Assembly: GCF_963677845.1 (NCBI RefSeq)
Contig: NZ_OY782498.1
Location: forward strand, 1,991,518-2,055,517
DNA: 64,000 bases
Origin: an uncultured Pseudodesulfovibrio sp.
GTDB taxonomy: Bacteria > Desulfobacterota > Desulfovibrionia > Desulfovibrionales > Desulfovibrionaceae
Reading direction: 5' to 3'
In this document: piece by piece, positions 10,941-19,905 of the stretch
How the letters are laid out: every line of letters begins with the position of its first letter
Position numbering within the stretch: position 1 is the stretch's first letter
The notes under the pieces: generated by a model
What the model saw: only the letters and a program-made list of their open reading frames with translations
Databases searched by the model: none
What the model was told of the DNA's origin: nothing
Translations under genes and position numbers: made by a program

Positions 10941-12215
10941 ATGAGTGATTTGAAAAAAATGTACCATACCTTGCAGCAGGACCCATTTCCGGCTGACATG
11001 AAACTGACTCTGGGCGATCAGGAATTGGTTTTCAAAAAACGCACTTGGGAAATCGAAGGCGAAACCAAGGGATTGCGGTACGGCGAAAACCCGGATCAAC
11101 CGGCAGCACTGTACGAACTGGCAAAAGGCCAACTTGAAGTTGGTGGCGTTAAATTTATCGGCCAAGGACAAGGACTTGTCTCCGCATTGACCGAAGAACA
11201 CATGCTTCAGGCAGGCAAGCACCCTGGCAAGACCAACTTGACCGACGTAGACAATGCCCTGAACATTTTGCAATATTTATCCGCCAAACCAGCCGCACTC
11301 ATTCTCAAACACAACAACCCCTGTGGCGCAGCATGGACCGACGAAGGCGTATCCGTTGCCCTGAAACGTGCCTTTGAAGCAGATCGTATAGCAGCATTCG
11401 GTGGAGCTGTGGTCGTCAACCGCAAGCTTGATCTCGCCACTGCCGAGCTAATCAACTCCGTCTATTTTGAAGTGGTCGCTGCTCCTGAGTTCGACGAAGA
11501 CGCCTTGGTCGAACTTAAAAAGAAAAAGAATCTTCGCATCCTCCAAATTCCCGGTATTACCGAGTTGGAAAGTCTGGTCCAAAGTCCGTTTTTGGATATC
11601 AAATCCCTGTCGGACGGTGGCATGGTTGTTCAATTTTCCTTCCGCAACGCTATCCTCAAGACCGAAGATTTCATTCCGGCCACTGCGGAAAAAGACGGCA
11701 ATCAGTTCGTAGCTCGCGCTCCGAGCAAACAGGAAGCGGATGATCTGCTTTTTGCATGGGCAGTTGAAGCTGGCGTGACCTCCAACTCCGTTCTGTTTGT
11801 TCGCGACGGCGTAACCACCGCCATCGGAACCGGAGAGCAGGACCGTGTCGGTTGTGTCCTTTTGGCCGTGACCAAGGCGTACATCAAATATTCCGACTTG
11901 TTGTCATCCAAAGAACTCGGCATGTCGCTGTTCGAATTGAAACTGGCGGGCATCAAGGACCCTGAAATGAAGGCAAAACTTGATGATATCGAGAAACGCA
12001 CCGAAGAAGCCCGGGGCGGACTGCCCGGCTCCGTGGTGGTATCAGACGGATTCTTCCCATTCCGTGACGGCGTGGACCTGTGCATGGATCAAGGCGTAAC
12101 CGCCATTGCTCAGCCCGGAGGCTCCATCCGCGACAACGAGGTTATCACTGCCGTGAACGAAGCCAGCCCGCAAGTGGCCATGGTCTTCACAGGGCAGCGT
12201 TCCTTCAAGCACTAA
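10941..12215 (+). CDS. AICAR transformylase, stand-alone
   Basis: A 424-residue protein that carries only the formyltransferase half of PurH. It contains the family signatures LRYGENPDQPAALY (residues ~46-59), LKHNNPCGAAWTD (~122-134) and GGSIRDNEVI near the end. It transfers a formyl group from 10-formyl-THF to AICAR to make FAICAR. The IMP cyclohydrolase domain that normally sits at the N-terminus is absent; that function is encoded separately at 18220-18816 on the other strand. The ~80 leading residues form a family-specific N-terminus. The start ATG has GGGAG upstream and the gene ends at an intrinsic terminator. Confidence 0.92.
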   Translation: MSDLKKMYHTLQQDPFPADMKLTLGDQELVFKKRTWEIEGETKGLRYGENPDQPAALYELAKGQLEVGGVKFIGQGQGLVSALTEEHMLQAGKHPGKTNLTDVDNALNILQYLSAKPAALILKHNNPCGAAWTDEGVSVALKRAFEADRIAAFGGAVVVNRKLDLATAELINSVYFEVVAAPEFDEDALVELKKKKNLRILQIPGITELESLVQSPFLDIKSLSDGGMVVQFSFRNAILKTEDFIPATAEKDGNQFVARAPSKQEADDLLFAWAVEAGVTSNSVLFVRDGVTTAIGTGEQDRVGCVLLAVTKAYIKYSDLLSSKELGMSLFELKLAGIKDPEMKAKLDDIEKRTEEARGGLPGSVVVSDGFFPFRDGVDLCMDQGVTAIAQPGGSIRDNEVITAVNEASPQVAMVFTGQRSFKH

Positions 12216-12244
12216 TCAGTGTTATTATGTATTGAATAGACAAG

Positions 12245-12279
12245 GCTTCGTCGAACAAGAAGTTCGGCGAAGCTTTTTT
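12245..12279 (+). terminator. Intrinsic terminator
   Basis: A 12-bp stem with one G-T mismatch (12245-12256 with 12262-12273) is followed by six T, just after the AICAR transformylase gene. Confidence 0.9.
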
Positions 12280-12297
12280 CGCGATAAACGGGGCGTC

Positions 12298-12573
12298 CTA
12301 TTGTCGGCACCGATTACGATATAAGACTTTCATGACAAGAATTGCGGACGTCAAAATCAGACTGACGCCATTGGTAAGAATCAACGCCACAGACTGCATG
12401 CTGATGCCGTAGTAAAGCCAAAGTACTATACCGAAACAAAGCAGCAGATACATACGCAAAGAGATATCTTCCACGGACTTGGTCCGCCATGTTCGAACCA
12501 CCTGTGGCAAAAATGAAAACGTGGTACAAAAGCCAGCGATCAAACCGATTATTTCAATGGGTGTTATATGCAT
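12298..12573 (-). CDS. SemiSWEET-type transporter
   Basis: A 91-residue protein with three predicted membrane helices and the PQ-loop signature FLPQVVRTWRTKSVEDISLR in the first helix and following loop. This matches bacterial SemiSWEET proteins, which dimerise to form a sugar uniporter in the inner membrane. Substrate is not evident. It is a single gene, convergent with the AICAR transformylase gene and divergent from the RNB-family gene. Confidence 0.88.
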   Translation of the reverse strand: MHITPIEIIGLIAGFCTTFSFLPQVVRTWRTKSVEDISLRMYLLLCFGIVLWLYYGISMQSVALILTNGVSLILTSAILVMKVLYRNRCRQ

Positions 12574-12663
12574 GTGTCACTATTACGCGCACACTCTTAC
12601 CCTGACAACCTTTTCATGATATCCAAGCCGTTACATTGATAAATAAACGCAATAAATAATTAC

Positions 12664-14718
12664 ATGGTAAAAAAAACGACTTTCAATCCAACAGTTCGCC
12701 CCGGTACAGTGGTGGAATTCATGCACGGCGACCAGCCGCAACTGGCTTGGGTGCTGGAAGAAGCATCCGGTAAACTTCGCCTGCTGACCATCAACAAACG
12801 GGAAATGAAACTCCCCGCCGCTCGTCTTTTGCCGTGGTGTGGACCGATGCTCTCCGCTGACGTTTCCCGTCAGGATATCCAGAACACACTCAATGAACAT
12901 CAGGCAGCGCGAGGAGAAATTCTGGCAGGCCTTGATGTTATGGAACTCTGGGACCTCGCACAGGGAGAAATGGAATCCGCCCCATTGTCATGGTTTGCCG
13001 ACCTGCTTTGGGAAGACGCCACCCCCGATCAGTTGGCCGCATTGGGTTGTGCCATGCTCCAAGCCAAAACTCATTTCAAATTCCGGCCCCCGAATTTCGA
13101 AATCTGGTCAGCTGAAAAGGTTGCATTAAAAATGCAACAAAAGGCCGAAGAAAAGGCTCGTGAAGCCGTCACTTCCGCAGGTCAAACACTCCTTCAGACT
13201 CTCTGGGCGGCATACAGTCAGGGACGCACGCCCAAGCTCCCGGCCATGGACCCGGAATTGGCTGCCAGCCTTGAACAAATACTCAAGCATAAGGTCGGCG
13301 ACTCTCTCGACGAGACAGAACGTAAGGTGTGGACTGCCATCAGCAAAGGATTGCCCGACCAACAGCACCTAGCCCTGCTTTTGGCTCAAACCTGGGGCGT
13401 CTTGCCTCGCCACCACAACTATCATCTGGACGAAGCTGATTTTGCATGGGGCGACGACTGGTCAGAATCATACAGCAATGAAATCAAAGAGATAGAAGAA
13501 CGATTTTCCAATCAATCAGCGCCATCAGAAATTGATGATTTCATTTCCATCGACGGCATTACTACCCGCGACATTGACGATGCCTTCCGCATAGAAAAAA
13601 CCGACACAGGATACATCCTCTCTATTGCATTGGCTCGCCCCGATGCGCACTGGGAATTCGGTTCTCCGCTAGACAGGGCAGTGTTATACCGTGCGACCAG
13701 CCTATATCTTCCCGAAGGCACCAGTCACATGATGCCCGAACAATTCGGTACAGGTCTCTACAGTCTGATTCAAGGTGAAACACGTCCTGCCATGATCGCA
13801 GACTTTACCTTGAACAACGAAGGTAAACTCCTATCTGTTTCGCCACGCACCGCCTGGATTAAGGTCAAGGCCAACATCACGTATAAAAATGCTGACGCAG
13901 CCATTGCAAACGGCACGGATGAATCACTTGTTCTGGCGCATCAATTGGCTGAAAAACTGATCGAACACCGAATAGCATCCGGTGCATGCGTCATCCGCAA
14001 GCCAGAACCAATTGTTACTGTGTCGGGTAAAGGCGCACAATCGTCTGTAGAGATCACCCTCAAAGAACCAAGCCCACGTTCAGAATTGGTCATCAGCGAA
14101 TTCATGGTTCTGGCAAATTCCGGTCTCGCCTTATGGGCCAAGGAAAACGGTGTCCCACTCCTGCACCGCACCCAGGACATAGCCCTGCCGCAGGAATCCG
14201 CAGGAATTTTCACCGAACCAGCCGCCATTTTGCGCGCCGTGAAACTGCTTTTGCCCCCGACACTTGAGACCAACCCCAAGCGGCATGCCGCTCTCGGCGT
14301 TCCAGCCTATGCCCCGATCACTTCGCCCCTGCGCCGCTACACCGATTTCATCAACATGTCTCAGGTATGTACTTATCTGACTGATGGCACACCCCGATTA
14401 AATAAAGAAGAATTAAATAAACTCATCATTCACTTGCGGATGCGCATCCAAGCAGTAAGCGCTGTTCAACGCTTCAGACCCCGTTATTGGAAACTCGTAT
14501 ACCTCGCCAAACAGCGAAAAAAATTCCATTCCGCCGTCCTCGTGGAAGAAGCAGGTCCCATGGCAACACTGGCCATGCCGCACTTGCAGGTCAATGTGCG
14601 CGCCCCGAAAAAAATGCTTGGAGACAAGCTCTATCCGGGTCAGCAGTTCCAGATCAATTTCTCACGAATCGACCCACTGACCAACGAAATCAGACTGGGA
14701 GAAGCACTTGAAGAGTAG
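12664..14718 (+). CDS. RNB-domain exoribonuclease (RNase II family)
   Basis: 684 residues. The catalytic RNB domain begins with ISIDGITTRDIDDAF (residues ~295-309), whose clustered aspartates bind the Mg ions for 3'-to-5' RNA hydrolysis, and ends near ITSPLRRYTDFI. The ~290 residues before it differ from the cold-shock domains of classical RNase R, and a short beta-barrel-like C-terminus follows. This fits the shorter RNase II/R-like group rather than full RNase R. ATG start; the gene is followed by plsY after 71 bp. Confidence 0.87.
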   Translation: MVKKTTFNPTVRPGTVVEFMHGDQPQLAWVLEEASGKLRLLTINKREMKLPAARLLPWCGPMLSADVSRQDIQNTLNEHQAARGEILAGLDVMELWDLAQGEMESAPLSWFADLLWEDATPDQLAALGCAMLQAKTHFKFRPPNFEIWSAEKVALKMQQKAEEKAREAVTSAGQTLLQTLWAAYSQGRTPKLPAMDPELAASLEQILKHKVGDSLDETERKVWTAISKGLPDQQHLALLLAQTWGVLPRHHNYHLDEADFAWGDDWSESYSNEIKEIEERFSNQSAPSEIDDFISIDGITTRDIDDAFRIEKTDTGYILSIALARPDAHWEFGSPLDRAVLYRATSLYLPEGTSHMMPEQFGTGLYSLIQGETRPAMIADFTLNNEGKLLSVSPRTAWIKVKANITYKNADAAIANGTDESLVLAHQLAEKLIEHRIASGACVIRKPEPIVTVSGKGAQSSVEITLKEPSPRSELVISEFMVLANSGLALWAKENGVPLLHRTQDIALPQESAGIFTEPAAILRAVKLLLPPTLETNPKRHAALGVPAYAPITSPLRRYTDFINMSQVCTYLTDGTPRLNKEELNKLIIHLRMRIQAVSAVQRFRPRYWKLVYLAKQRKKFHSAVLVEEAGPMATLAMPHLQVNVRAPKKMLGDKLYPGQQFQINFSRIDPLTNEIRLGEALEE

Positions 14719-14789
14719 ACGCTCTTTTCATCTGCCGACAAAATCGATACAGTACGACCGCACACAGTGAAATTTCAGGAGAACTTTAC

Positions 14790-15380
14790 ATGGCTTTAAT
14801 CATAGGCTCTTTAATCGCATACATCCTCGGCTCCATTCCTTTCGGACTGGTCATTGCCAAAACCCTCTGCAACCTCGACCCGCGCGAAGACGGAAGCAAA
14901 AACACCGGCGCAACCAATGTGGCCCGCTTATGCGGTACAAAATACGGAATCATGACCTTGGTTCTGGACGTGCTCAAAGGGATGCTCCCAGTACTGTTCG
15001 CCGCCACATGGATCGAGTCACCACTGGCCCTGAGCGTCGTAGCACTGGCAGCCATCCTCGGTCATGTCTACTCCTGCTTCATGAATTTCAAAGGCGGAAA
15101 GGCTGTTGCCACCACCGTAGGTGCATTTTTCGCACTGGCTCCATGGGCAACCGTTTTTTCAGCAGCCATGTGTCTCGCCATGGTTGCACTGACCGGTCAT
15201 GTTTCTATGGGATCCCTGACGTTTGCCTTAGCCCTGCCTGTATTCATGATTTTGACCGGCAATTTCGGGTATCTTCCCGTTGCCCTGATCGTCATGGTCA
15301 TCCTGTTCTGGAGACATAAAGAAAATATCCGCCGATTGGCCCGCGGTGAAGAAAACCCCTGGATTAAACCCAAGGAATAA
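14790..15380 (+). CDS. plsY: Acyl-phosphate glycerol-3-phosphate acyltransferase
   Basis: 196 residues, five predicted membrane helices. Conserved PlsY motifs are present: GSIPFGLVIAK near the N-terminus, DGSKNTGATNVARLCG (~residues 34-49) and the middle FKGGKAVATTVG. The enzyme moves the acyl group from acyl-phosphate to glycerol-3-phosphate, the first committed step of phospholipid synthesis. ATG start with AGGAG at good spacing. It is followed 2 bp later by the cation-efflux gene, so the two are likely co-transcribed. Confidence 0.95.
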   Translation: MALIIGSLIAYILGSIPFGLVIAKTLCNLDPREDGSKNTGATNVARLCGTKYGIMTLVLDVLKGMLPVLFAATWIESPLALSVVALAAILGHVYSCFMNFKGGKAVATTVGAFFALAPWATVFSAAMCLAMVALTGHVSMGSLTFALALPVFMILTGNFGYLPVALIVMVILFWRHKENIRRLARGEENPWIKPKE

Positions 15381-15382
15381 AC

Positions 15383-16318
15383 ATGTTCTCCGACTCCCCC
15401 AAGCGGTACGCCATTTATTCCATCGGGGCGTCAATCCTGACCTTGGCTCTCAAATTCGGAGCTTGGGCCATGACGGATTCCGTGGGGCTGCTTTCGGATG
15501 CAACAGAATCTCTCGTCAATCTCACTGCGGGCGTCCTCGCCCTCACAGCTATCACCATCGCCATGCGTCCGGCTGATGACGAACACGCCTATGGACACGG
15601 GAAAGCTGAATATTTTTCCAGTGGCATAGAAGGTGTCCTCATCATCATAGCCGCGTTCGGTATAGGATATGCGGCCATCAGTCGCTTCCTTTCTCCACAA
15701 CCGTTGACCAACCTCGGTCCCGGCTTGATTCTTGCCCTGCTTTCATCCGTGGTCAATTATGTGGTTGCCAAAGTCATGCTCAGAGCTGCGCATCGTTTCG
15801 ATTCCATCACTTTGGAAGCGGACGCACGGCATCTGTTGACTGATGTCTGGACATCAATTGGCTTGGTGGCCGGACTGGCGGTCATTATCGTCATGCCGGA
15901 ATGGAAACTTCTCGACCCAATCATTGCGACAATCATGGCAATCAACATCGTTTTCACAGGTGTCAGTCTGCTCAAACGGTCGGTCGGTGGGCTTATGGAT
16001 GATGCTCTACCCAAAAAAGAATTACAGATCATAGCAAACGCCATTCGCAGTTACACGGACAGCGATACGAGCTTTCATGGATTACGTACCCGCAAGTCTG
16101 GTTCAAGGCGCTTCATAGACTTTCACCTGCTTGTGCCGGGTGACATGTCAGTCAAAGCGTCCCACGACCTTTGCGGTCTTATTGAAGAATTAATTCAGTC
16201 AAAACTGTCTCGCGCCGAAGTCACCATTCACGTGGAACCTCTGGAGTGCGAATCGTCATATGACGGCTGGAAAGTCGGCGGTACATGCGCCCAAAAAGTA
16301 AAGCCCCTTGACGACTAA
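15383..16318 (+). CDS. Cation diffusion facilitator (CDF) metal efflux protein
   Basis: A 311-residue inner-membrane protein. The N-terminal ~210 residues hold six helices with the metal-site motifs SDATESLVN (TM2) and HLLTDVWTS (TM5); a cytoplasmic ferredoxin-like dimerisation domain follows (from ~residue 215). It should export divalent metals such as Zn, Fe or Mn in exchange for protons. In TM2 the motif is DATES rather than the HSxxD of ZitB, closer to FieF-type proteins. Its stop codon overlaps the stop of the convergent hflX gene. Confidence 0.9.
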   Translation: MFSDSPKRYAIYSIGASILTLALKFGAWAMTDSVGLLSDATESLVNLTAGVLALTAITIAMRPADDEHAYGHGKAEYFSSGIEGVLIIIAAFGIGYAAISRFLSPQPLTNLGPGLILALLSSVVNYVVAKVMLRAAHRFDSITLEADARHLLTDVWTSIGLVAGLAVIIVMPEWKLLDPIIATIMAINIVFTGVSLLKRSVGGLMDDALPKKELQIIANAIRSYTDSDTSFHGLRTRKSGSRRFIDFHLLVPGDMSVKASHDLCGLIEELIQSKLSRAEVTIHVEPLECESSYDGWKVGGTCAQKVKPLDD

Positions 16319-17961
16319 AATCCCTTTTTATCCCACGGTATCCCACGTAAGATAGCATCCACGACAGGCTCCAGACTCGCCCGTTTCACGGCCATGGCGG
16401 GAATCCCATCAGGATAGATATTATGCATGGTCTCATGCCCTTCCCGGTCGAGTTTATCCCACTTGTTCAACACAAGAACTGACGGGATATCGTCCAATTC
16501 CATATCCCGCAAAATTGAACGCACAGCTTCGACCTGTTCTTCCACTTCGGGATGAGATGCATCACACACCAATACCAACAGGTCCGCTGATTCCAATTCT
16601 TCCAATGTAGCCCGAAAAGCCTCTTTCAAATCCGGCGGCAACCGGCGAATAAATCCAACAGTATCCGTCAGCACAACCTCACGTTCCTGCGGGAATCGAA
16701 TTCGACGACTGGTGGGGTCCAGTGTGGCAAAAAGCTTATCCTCGGCAATAACCTTGGATTGAGTCAGCGTATTGAGCAACGTGGATTTTCCAGCATTGGT
16801 ATAACCAACCAGCGAAACAATGGGCAACCCGGCCTTGGCACGACGTTCACGGGTCTGAGTCCGCCGTTTGCGAACACTCTTCAGTTCCTTTTTCAAACGG
16901 GTCAACCGATCATTGGCTCGACGACGGTCAATTTCCAATTTTGTTTCGCCGGGACCACGCCCACCAATACCACCCATAAGTCGAGACATGGCCCGATTTT
17001 TACCAACCAAACGCGGCAAGGTGTACTTGAGCTGTGCCATCTCCACTTGCAACTTACCGGAACGACTGGTGGCATGCTGCGCAAAAATATCGAGAATGAG
17101 CTGTGTACGATCAAGAATCTTACGCTCAGTCACCTTGGCGAGGTTACGAATCTGAGTAGGAGATAACTCCTGATCAAAAATAATGACAGATGCATTGGCC
17201 TGAAGCGCCCGCACTTCCAACTCGGCCAACTTGCCTTTTCCCATGATAAACTTAGGATTATGTTTACGCACTCGCTGAATCATGGTTCCGGCAGCAACCA
17301 AACCAGCTGTATCAGCCAGTTCGGCCAACTCTTCCAAAGAGAGTTCCTGTACAGGACGTGGCGTCTTATCCACGCTGACAAGCAGTACCCGATTCTCATC
17401 GGATTCCGTCCCCTGCCCAGCAAGCTGACGACTAAACTCATCTTCCAAAGCCTCGACAGTTGCACCCAAATCAAGATCAAATCGATCCCAACGTTGAGGC
17501 TCAAAAATCTCGTAACTCTTCTCATCAGGGTTGGGGGGCAACAAATGTGCAGCTTGAACGACTTCTGGGAAACCGTCACTGACATTCAGCGAAACCACGG
17601 AATCAAGACGCAAAAAGACCATATCCATAAGGTCTTCCTGTGACAGAGATTCACCCGAAAGATGTGTATGCAACAGACGCAAGCCTCGGAGCCGTCCAGA
17701 AGACAGGCGTCTGCGCGGCAACTCCGGGATGTAGATGGAACGATTATCGCCCACCAACACCATGCCAACCTTGCCTTGACGGTCAATGAGTAAACCCAAT
17801 TGACGACCCGTGTCTGCACTCAACTCCGCCAATTCGCGAGCCTGTTCATTCGTGTAACAATCATCAATGGGAAACTGACGTTGGTACAGCCGCGATAGAC
17901 GTTTTATCTGATTGGGCTTCAACCCTTGCAGGTTGCCCTTGGGTTTCTGAGCGATACCCAT
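16315..17961 (-). CDS. hflX: Ribosome-associated GTPase HflX
   Basis: 548 residues from the ATG at 17961. Order: N-terminal HflX domain (~200-350), a glycine-rich linker with GGIGGRGPGETKLE, then the G domain with G1 GYTNAGKSTLLN, G3 DTVGFI and G4 NKWDK. HflX splits stalled 70S or 100S ribosomes. The ~190-residue N-terminal extension is longer than in E. coli (426 residues total), as in several deltaproteobacteria. An AAGGAG lies only 1 bp before this ATG, so the true start could be slightly different; upstream frame extension to 18066 is not supported. The C-terminal part is short after G4. Confidence 0.92.
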   Translation of the reverse strand: MGIAQKPKGNLQGLKPNQIKRLSRLYQRQFPIDDCYTNEQARELAELSADTGRQLGLLIDRQGKVGMVLVGDNRSIYIPELPRRRLSSGRLRGLRLLHTHLSGESLSQEDLMDMVFLRLDSVVSLNVSDGFPEVVQAAHLLPPNPDEKSYEIFEPQRWDRFDLDLGATVEALEDEFSRQLAGQGTESDENRVLLVSVDKTPRPVQELSLEELAELADTAGLVAAGTMIQRVRKHNPKFIMGKGKLAELEVRALQANASVIIFDQELSPTQIRNLAKVTERKILDRTQLILDIFAQHATSRSGKLQVEMAQLKYTLPRLVGKNRAMSRLMGGIGGRGPGETKLEIDRRRANDRLTRLKKELKSVRKRRTQTRERRAKAGLPIVSLVGYTNAGKSTLLNTLTQSKVIAEDKLFATLDPTSRRIRFPQEREVVLTDTVGFIRRLPPDLKEAFRATLEELESADLLVLVCDASHPEVEEQVEAVRSILRDMELDDIPSVLVLNKWDKLDREGHETMHNIYPDGIPAMAVKRASLEPVVDAILRGIPWDKKGF

Positions 17962-18053
17962 ACTCCTTACATAATAGATGGTTGCGACGCCCCTATCGGA
18001 TGTCGACTTTGCGGCGAGGAAAACAAAGAGCAAATCCCTTTGAAATCTTATAG

Positions 18054-18121
18054 CCGATCTGAACACGAAAATCGGCCCAAACCGCTACGTTCTGTTGGGC
18101 CGATTTTCGTGTTCAGATCGG
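18054..18121. repeat. Perfect 27-bp inverted repeat
   Basis: Left arm 18054-18080 and right arm 18095-18121 are exact reverse complements around a 14-nt loop. It lies between the end of the IMP cyclohydrolase gene and the start of hflX. No T-run follows on either strand, so a plain terminator is only part of the explanation; the inner GGGCC core with TTTT could act as one. Confidence 0.9.
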
Positions 18122-18219
18122 TAGTTTATAATATTATCGATGGAAACTCGACAAGTTTCACTCTCGTCATATAACTTAAAATGATATGCAGTTATCGCAA
18201 GCCGAATCAGGGACTGAAG

Positions 18220-18816
18220 CTATGCTTCGTTCTCACTCAGATATTTAGTAATCATGGAATCGTATTCACTGACAAGCTTGAAGGTCAATGCAGCCATTTC
18301 CTTACGGAATTCCAAAGAGATTCCACCGTTTTGCTCGATCTCCTTCTGGACAACCGGGTAATACTTGGGATCAGGAACTACGCAGATGGAATGAAAATTC
18401 TTGGCGGTAGCACGCAGCATGGTCGGACCACCGATATCGATCTGTTCGATAGCAGCCTTGAGATCCAAGCCCTTGGCCACGGCATCAGCGAAATTGTAAA
18501 GATTGACACAAATAAGATCAAAAGGCTCAATGCCGAAATCTCGCAAAGTCTCCATATGCCCTTCGTCATCCTTGTCAGCCAAAATACCGCCGTGAATGTT
18601 CGGATGCAACGTTTTGACACGTCCACCAAGGATTTCCGGGAAATCGGTCACATCAGACACAGACGTGACAGATAATCCGGCTTCTTGCAGCATCTTTTTG
18701 GTACCACCAGTGGATACCAACTCACAGCCATTGTCAGTCAGGAATTTCCCGAACTCGGCAAGACCAGATTTATCGGTTACGGATAATATGGCTCGTTTTA
18801 CGGGCAACAATTTCAT
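18220..18816 (-). CDS. IMP cyclohydrolase, stand-alone PurH N-terminal domain
   Basis: A 198-residue protein equal to the N-terminal MGS-like domain of PurH: AILSVTDKSGLAEFGKFL, ELVSTGGTKKML, GGRVKTLHPNIHGGIL and QIDIGGPTMLRATAKN are all present. It closes FAICAR to IMP. The frame stops where bifunctional PurH would continue into the transformylase, and no remnant of that half follows. The ATG at 18816 is preferred over the GTG at 18819 because GAGAGG sits six bases upstream. It lies 6 kb from, and opposite in strand to, the gene for the preceding step (10941-12215). Confidence 0.93.
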   Translation of the reverse strand: MKLLPVKRAILSVTDKSGLAEFGKFLTDNGCELVSTGGTKKMLQEAGLSVTSVSDVTDFPEILGGRVKTLHPNIHGGILADKDDEGHMETLRDFGIEPFDLICVNLYNFADAVAKGLDLKAAIEQIDIGGPTMLRATAKNFHSICVVPDPKYYPVVQKEIEQNGGISLEFRKEMAALTFKLVSEYDSMITKYLSENEA

Positions 18817-19013
18817 CACAGACCTCTCTTCTTGTTTTGAGAGGCTGTGCCAGATTCACGCCACAAACGCAAGTAAATAGAGTCAATGAAAAAGCTATAA
18901 AAAGGCTACAGAACGCCAAAAAACACGTCTCGCATACTATCAAAATTCTCGTGCACAGTAGTATAGGAAGCTATATCCCGACAAAATAGTTGAACGTGTG
19001 TGACTAGCGGCTA

Positions 19014-19130
19014 TGAAGACGGGACGAAAAGTGCAAACACAAGGCGCAAAAAAAGGGTGAGACCGACGCGTAGTCCACTACGCGAGGGTTCAGTTTTTTG
19101 AAGTAACGCAACAATCGTGCGCTTATGCAC
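19014..19130. repeat. Tandem repeat unit 1 (~117 bp)
   Basis: First of two near-identical units separated by 8 bp. Features shared with unit 2: GGCGCAAAAAAAGG, a 7-bp palindromic hairpin (19067-19084, loop TCCA), a T-run followed by GAAG, and an end in ATCGTGCGCTTATGCAC. A-run and T-run flank the hairpin so that a longer stem can form. Confidence 0.88.
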
Positions 19131-19138
19131 TAAGGACG

Positions 19139-19257
19139 TGAAGGCTGGGCAGAAGTGTGCGAGTGCAAGGCGCAAAAAAAGGATGAGACCGACGCGTAGT
19201 CCACTACGCGAGGATTCAGACTTTTTGAAGCAACGCAGCAATCGTGCGCTTATGCAC
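19139..19257. repeat. Tandem repeat unit 2 (~119 bp)
   Basis: Second copy of the unit at 19014-19130. The right two thirds are almost identical, the left third has diverged (AAGGCTGGGCAG in place of AAGACGGGACGA). No transposase and no obvious target-site duplication are visible. Confidence 0.88.
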
Positions 19258-19341
19258 AGCCTTCCTCAGAGGCTGGTCCCCCGCTCCACCAACCATATGG
19301 AGGTGGCGGAACGGGAAACCAACGGGGAGGGGAGACCGTAG

Positions 19342-19905
19342 TTAGGACTGGAACTGTTCGAGCATTTCCTTGGCGGCTTCATGATTCGGGTCTGCTTCAA
19401 GAATAATCTCAAGCTGAGCCCGGGCCGCATCTTTCTGATCGAGACAGACAAAACTTCCTGCTAGGGAATACCGCACTTCGTGCTTGCCCGGATCAATCTC
19501 AAGGTAGGCTTCGAGATATGGAACTATCTCTTCCAAACGTTCCAGTTCATGGCCGAGCCTGATCAGACTGAACAGGGCCACCATGTTTTCGGGATTCAGG
19601 GTTATGGCCTCAGTGAATAAGGAATATGCTTCCTCGACTTCACCGTTTTCCAGCCGAATAAGCCCTATCCCGGAAAGACTTTTGTCAGAAGGCTCAATCG
19701 TGTGAGCTTTCTCATACATACGCATAGCGTCTTCCAGTTGACCGCGCTGAACAGCAACGGTTGCCAAGCCGAGATACGGGTCGGGATGAATGCCATTGGA
19801 GCTTACAGCTTTCTTGTAATACTCTTCAGCTTTGTCGAGCTCACCCATAAACAGGTAGCATTCACCGAGTTCCTTGTTGATTTCGTAATCCAGATGACCA
19901 CTCAT
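19342..19905 (-). CDS. TPR-repeat protein
   Basis: 187 residues made of about four to five tetratricopeptide repeats from residue ~7 (for example ELGECYLFMGELDKAEEYYKKAV, given here as its consensus pattern G-Y-A..Y/F..A). No signal peptide or membrane helix, so a cytoplasmic scaffold. The ATG at 19905 has GGAGGGG upstream. It is divergent from the flagellar operon; partner and role are unknown. Confidence 0.83.
   Translation of the reverse strand: MSGHLDYEINKELGECYLFMGELDKAEEYYKKAVSSNGIHPDPYLGLATVAVQRGQLEDAMRMYEKAHTIEPSDKSLSGIGLIRLENGEVEEAYSLFTEAITLNPENMVALFSLIRLGHELERLEEIVPYLEAYLEIDPGKHEVRYSLAGSFVCLDQKDAARAQLEIILEADPNHEAAKEMLEQFQS

Larger units (their letters stand above)
18820..19341. other. 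Intergenic region with tandem repeats and no gene
   Basis: This 520-bp stretch holds the two repeat units described separately, plus an imperfect GC-rich hairpin around 19283-19318 next to the end of the TPR gene. I see no credible coding region; reading frames across it only reflect the repeat. Confidence 0.7.

Noticed and set aside
19011..19241. Minus-strand open frame of about 76 codons across the tandem repeats
   Set aside because: Its protein is itself duplicated because the DNA is; no ribosome site; it is a by-product of the repeat.
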